A DNA stretch of 64,000 nt from Pseudobutyrivibrio xylanivorans (lineage in GTDB: Bacteria; Bacillota; Clostridia; Lachnospirales; Lachnospiraceae): positions 1,521,901 to 1,585,900 of the forward strand of contig NZ_CP043028.1 in assembly GCF_008935055.1 (NCBI RefSeq), in the 5' to 3' direction. The position numbers were made by a program, and so were the translations under genes. Positions 62,755 through 64,000 of this stretch are shown here, piece by piece (the first letter of the stretch is position 1; each line of letters starts with the position of its first letter). A model generated the notes under the pieces. That model did no database searches and had not been told where the DNA came from. It worked only from the letters and a program-made list of their open reading frames with translations.

Positions 62755-64000
62755 TTATCGCAAAGCACTTGCATTCTTTCTATATTCGGTTGGTGACACC
62801 CCCACATAGGATTTGAAGCTTTTCATAAAATGTTTTTCATTGTCATATCCGACCTGGGCAGAAATCTCATTTACCTTTAAGTCTGTATTGGCCAAAAGTT
62901 CCTTTGCTTCTGCCATTCTAAGATCCTTTACATAGGTGACAAAATTAGTACCTGTAAAGTTTTTAAACTCTGTGGAGAACAATGAATAATTCATTGATAT
63001 ATGGTTGCTTACAACTGCCATATTCAAATCTGTTGAATAATTTTCCTTTATGTATTTAATGGCTTCCTGCATTTTTGAAGAGGTATTATCAGAATCATTT
63101 TTTAGCATAAACTCTGATTGTCTCTCCAAAATAAAGCTCATAAATTTCTCACGGTAAATATCAAGGCAATCAATCTCCATTACATTTTTAAGCTCTACCG
63201 GTACTTCTTCTCTAAAAGTTCCCGTGAACTCAGTAATAAAAAATTCAATCGAATCTAAAAAATCAGAAGCTGGAATCTGTCCTCTTATTGCAGCAATAAA
63301 AAAGCCCTCCCACTCCTTTTTAAGGTCTTTTGCTCTATCTGTACCCATCAATTGCACTCGGGCAGATATGGATTTTTTATCTGTGTATTTCTGAGCTGAT
63401 TGCAATAGCATTTCCGGAATTTCAGGTAAGTCCTCATCTACTACACTCATATTCTGCAAAAAAGCTTCCATTCTTCTATCCCTTGCCTGAGTGTATGCCT
63501 TTTTTAAATCCGATGCATCTGAATAGGAATCACTGACACCAACATATCTTATATTATGAATAGTTCTCTCTGATGAAACTATCATAACATTGGACCCCAA
63601 AACGTTTTTTAGAATAATTCCACACTTTTCTTCTGGAAGACTTCCAATAGGAGCAACATACACATTAAACTGCTGCCCAACCTCATCCTTTATTTTTTTA
63701 GCTATAAGCTTGATGTCATCAGAGGTTGTTCCACTATCCTGAAGAAAATACTTCAAAAGCTTTGTATCAGTAAGCTCTGTCTTTTCCTCGTCTAGTCTTC
63801 GATTGTTCAGTTCCTCATCAAGCTTTGTAAGAACTTCCTTCAGCTTATCTCTTTCAACAGGCTTTAAGATATACTCCCTCACTCCCTGTCTCATCATTTC
63901 TACTGCGTAGGAAAAATCATCATAGCCGCTGACTGCCACTGAAAGAGGAGGATTATCCAGCTCCTGCACCGCCTGAACCAATTCAATGCCATTCATCTTT
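62755..64000 (-). CDS. YesN-type response regulator, 5' end beyond window
   Basis: Open to the right edge; the first part of the receiver is missing. The remaining receiver (VSGYDDFSYAVEMMRQGVREYILKPVERDKL) shows the conserved lysine. A long linker and a C-terminal AraC HTH (NYSLFSTEFKNFTGTNFVTYV, then NEISAQVGYDNEKHFMKSFKSYVG) follow. Such regulators usually pair with a YesM-type kinase and control sugar-uptake genes, presumably located to the right. Confidence 0.85.
   Translation of the reverse strand, partial: KMNGIELVQAVQELDNPPLSVAVSGYDDFSYAVEMMRQGVREYILKPVERDKLKEVLTKLDEELNNRRLDEEKTELTDTKLLKYFLQDSGTTSDDIKLIAKKIKDEVGQQFNVYVAPIGSLPEEKCGIILKNVLGSNVMIVSSERTIHNIRYVGVSDSYSDASDLKKAYTQARDRRMEAFLQNMSVVDEDLPEIPEMLLQSAQKYTDKKSISARVQLMGTDRAKDLKKEWEGFFIAAIRGQIPASDFLDSIEFFITEFTGTFREEVPVELKNVMEIDCLDIYREKFMSFILERQSEFMLKNDSDNTSSKMQEAIKYIKENYSTDLNMAVVSNHISMNYSLFSTEFKNFTGTNFVTYVKDLRMAEAKELLANTDLKVNEISAQVGYDNEKHFMKSFKSYVGVSPTEYRKNASALR

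Overview
The window looks like a chromosomal segment of a gut or rumen Lachnospiraceae (Roseburia / Butyrivibrio / Pseudobutyrivibrio type). This is inferred from the low-GC Firmicutes ribosome-binding sites, the class III fructose bisphosphatase, the Ech hydrogenase, the SCIFF ranthipeptide pair and the glycyl-radical microcompartment. Most genes are on the minus strand. I see no rRNA, tRNA, CRISPR array, phage or transposase gene.

Left part (1-13.3 kb): a cyclic-nucleotide-binding-domain protein (cut by the window edge) and a chemoreceptor; a divergent membrane HD-GYP c-di-GMP phosphodiesterase; a six-gene Ech-type membrane [NiFe]-hydrogenase operon (echA-F) carrying a small double-hairpin repeat between echE and echF; a ~780 bp long inverted repeat; and class III fbp.

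Centre (13.4-34.2 kb): a complete glycyl-radical propanediol-type bacterial microcompartment (GRM3-like) operon, read leftwards from 30.2 to 13.4 kb. It holds shell genes (pduU/eutS, pduB-like, two BMC-H, eutN, pduT), a glycyl radical diol dehydratase with its activase, EutP- and EutJ-like proteins, PduP, PduL, PduS, a flavoprotein-like protein, metK, a PocR-domain sensor with an AraC-type response regulator, and a second aldehyde-dehydrogenase-like protein that has lost the catalytic Cys. Divergent from it are a compact pyruvate:ferredoxin oxidoreductase and a DJ-1/PfpI gene. The shared promoter region has two copies of a 23-bp bipartite site in mirror arrangement, which suggests that the BMC operon and nifJ are switched together.

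Carbohydrate part (34.2-46.5 kb): LacX-like epimerase, GH127, GH36 alpha-galactosidase, flavodiiron protein, efp, a CYTH protein, a GH13_18 sucrose-phosphorylase-type enzyme and a stand-alone sucrose-kinase-like protein. Together these look like alpha-galactoside/sucrose use through a phosphorylated route.

Right part (45.5-64 kb): a chemoreceptor plus lipoprotein binding protein, a PI-PLC-like protein, a diguanylate cyclase, then housekeeping genes (dapB, cobO, typA, serS, secDF), the SCIFF peptide and its radical SAM maturase, a trigger-factor/FKBP-like lipoprotein and a partial YesN-type regulator.

The most unusual feature is a family of about 55-92 nt structured intergenic elements between 40.7 and 56.1 kb (six loci, one of them nested). 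They share conserved internal-loop and terminal-loop motifs, while their stems differ by compensatory changes. Every copy is in the sense orientation of a flanking gene. This looks like an undescribed dispersed RNA element.
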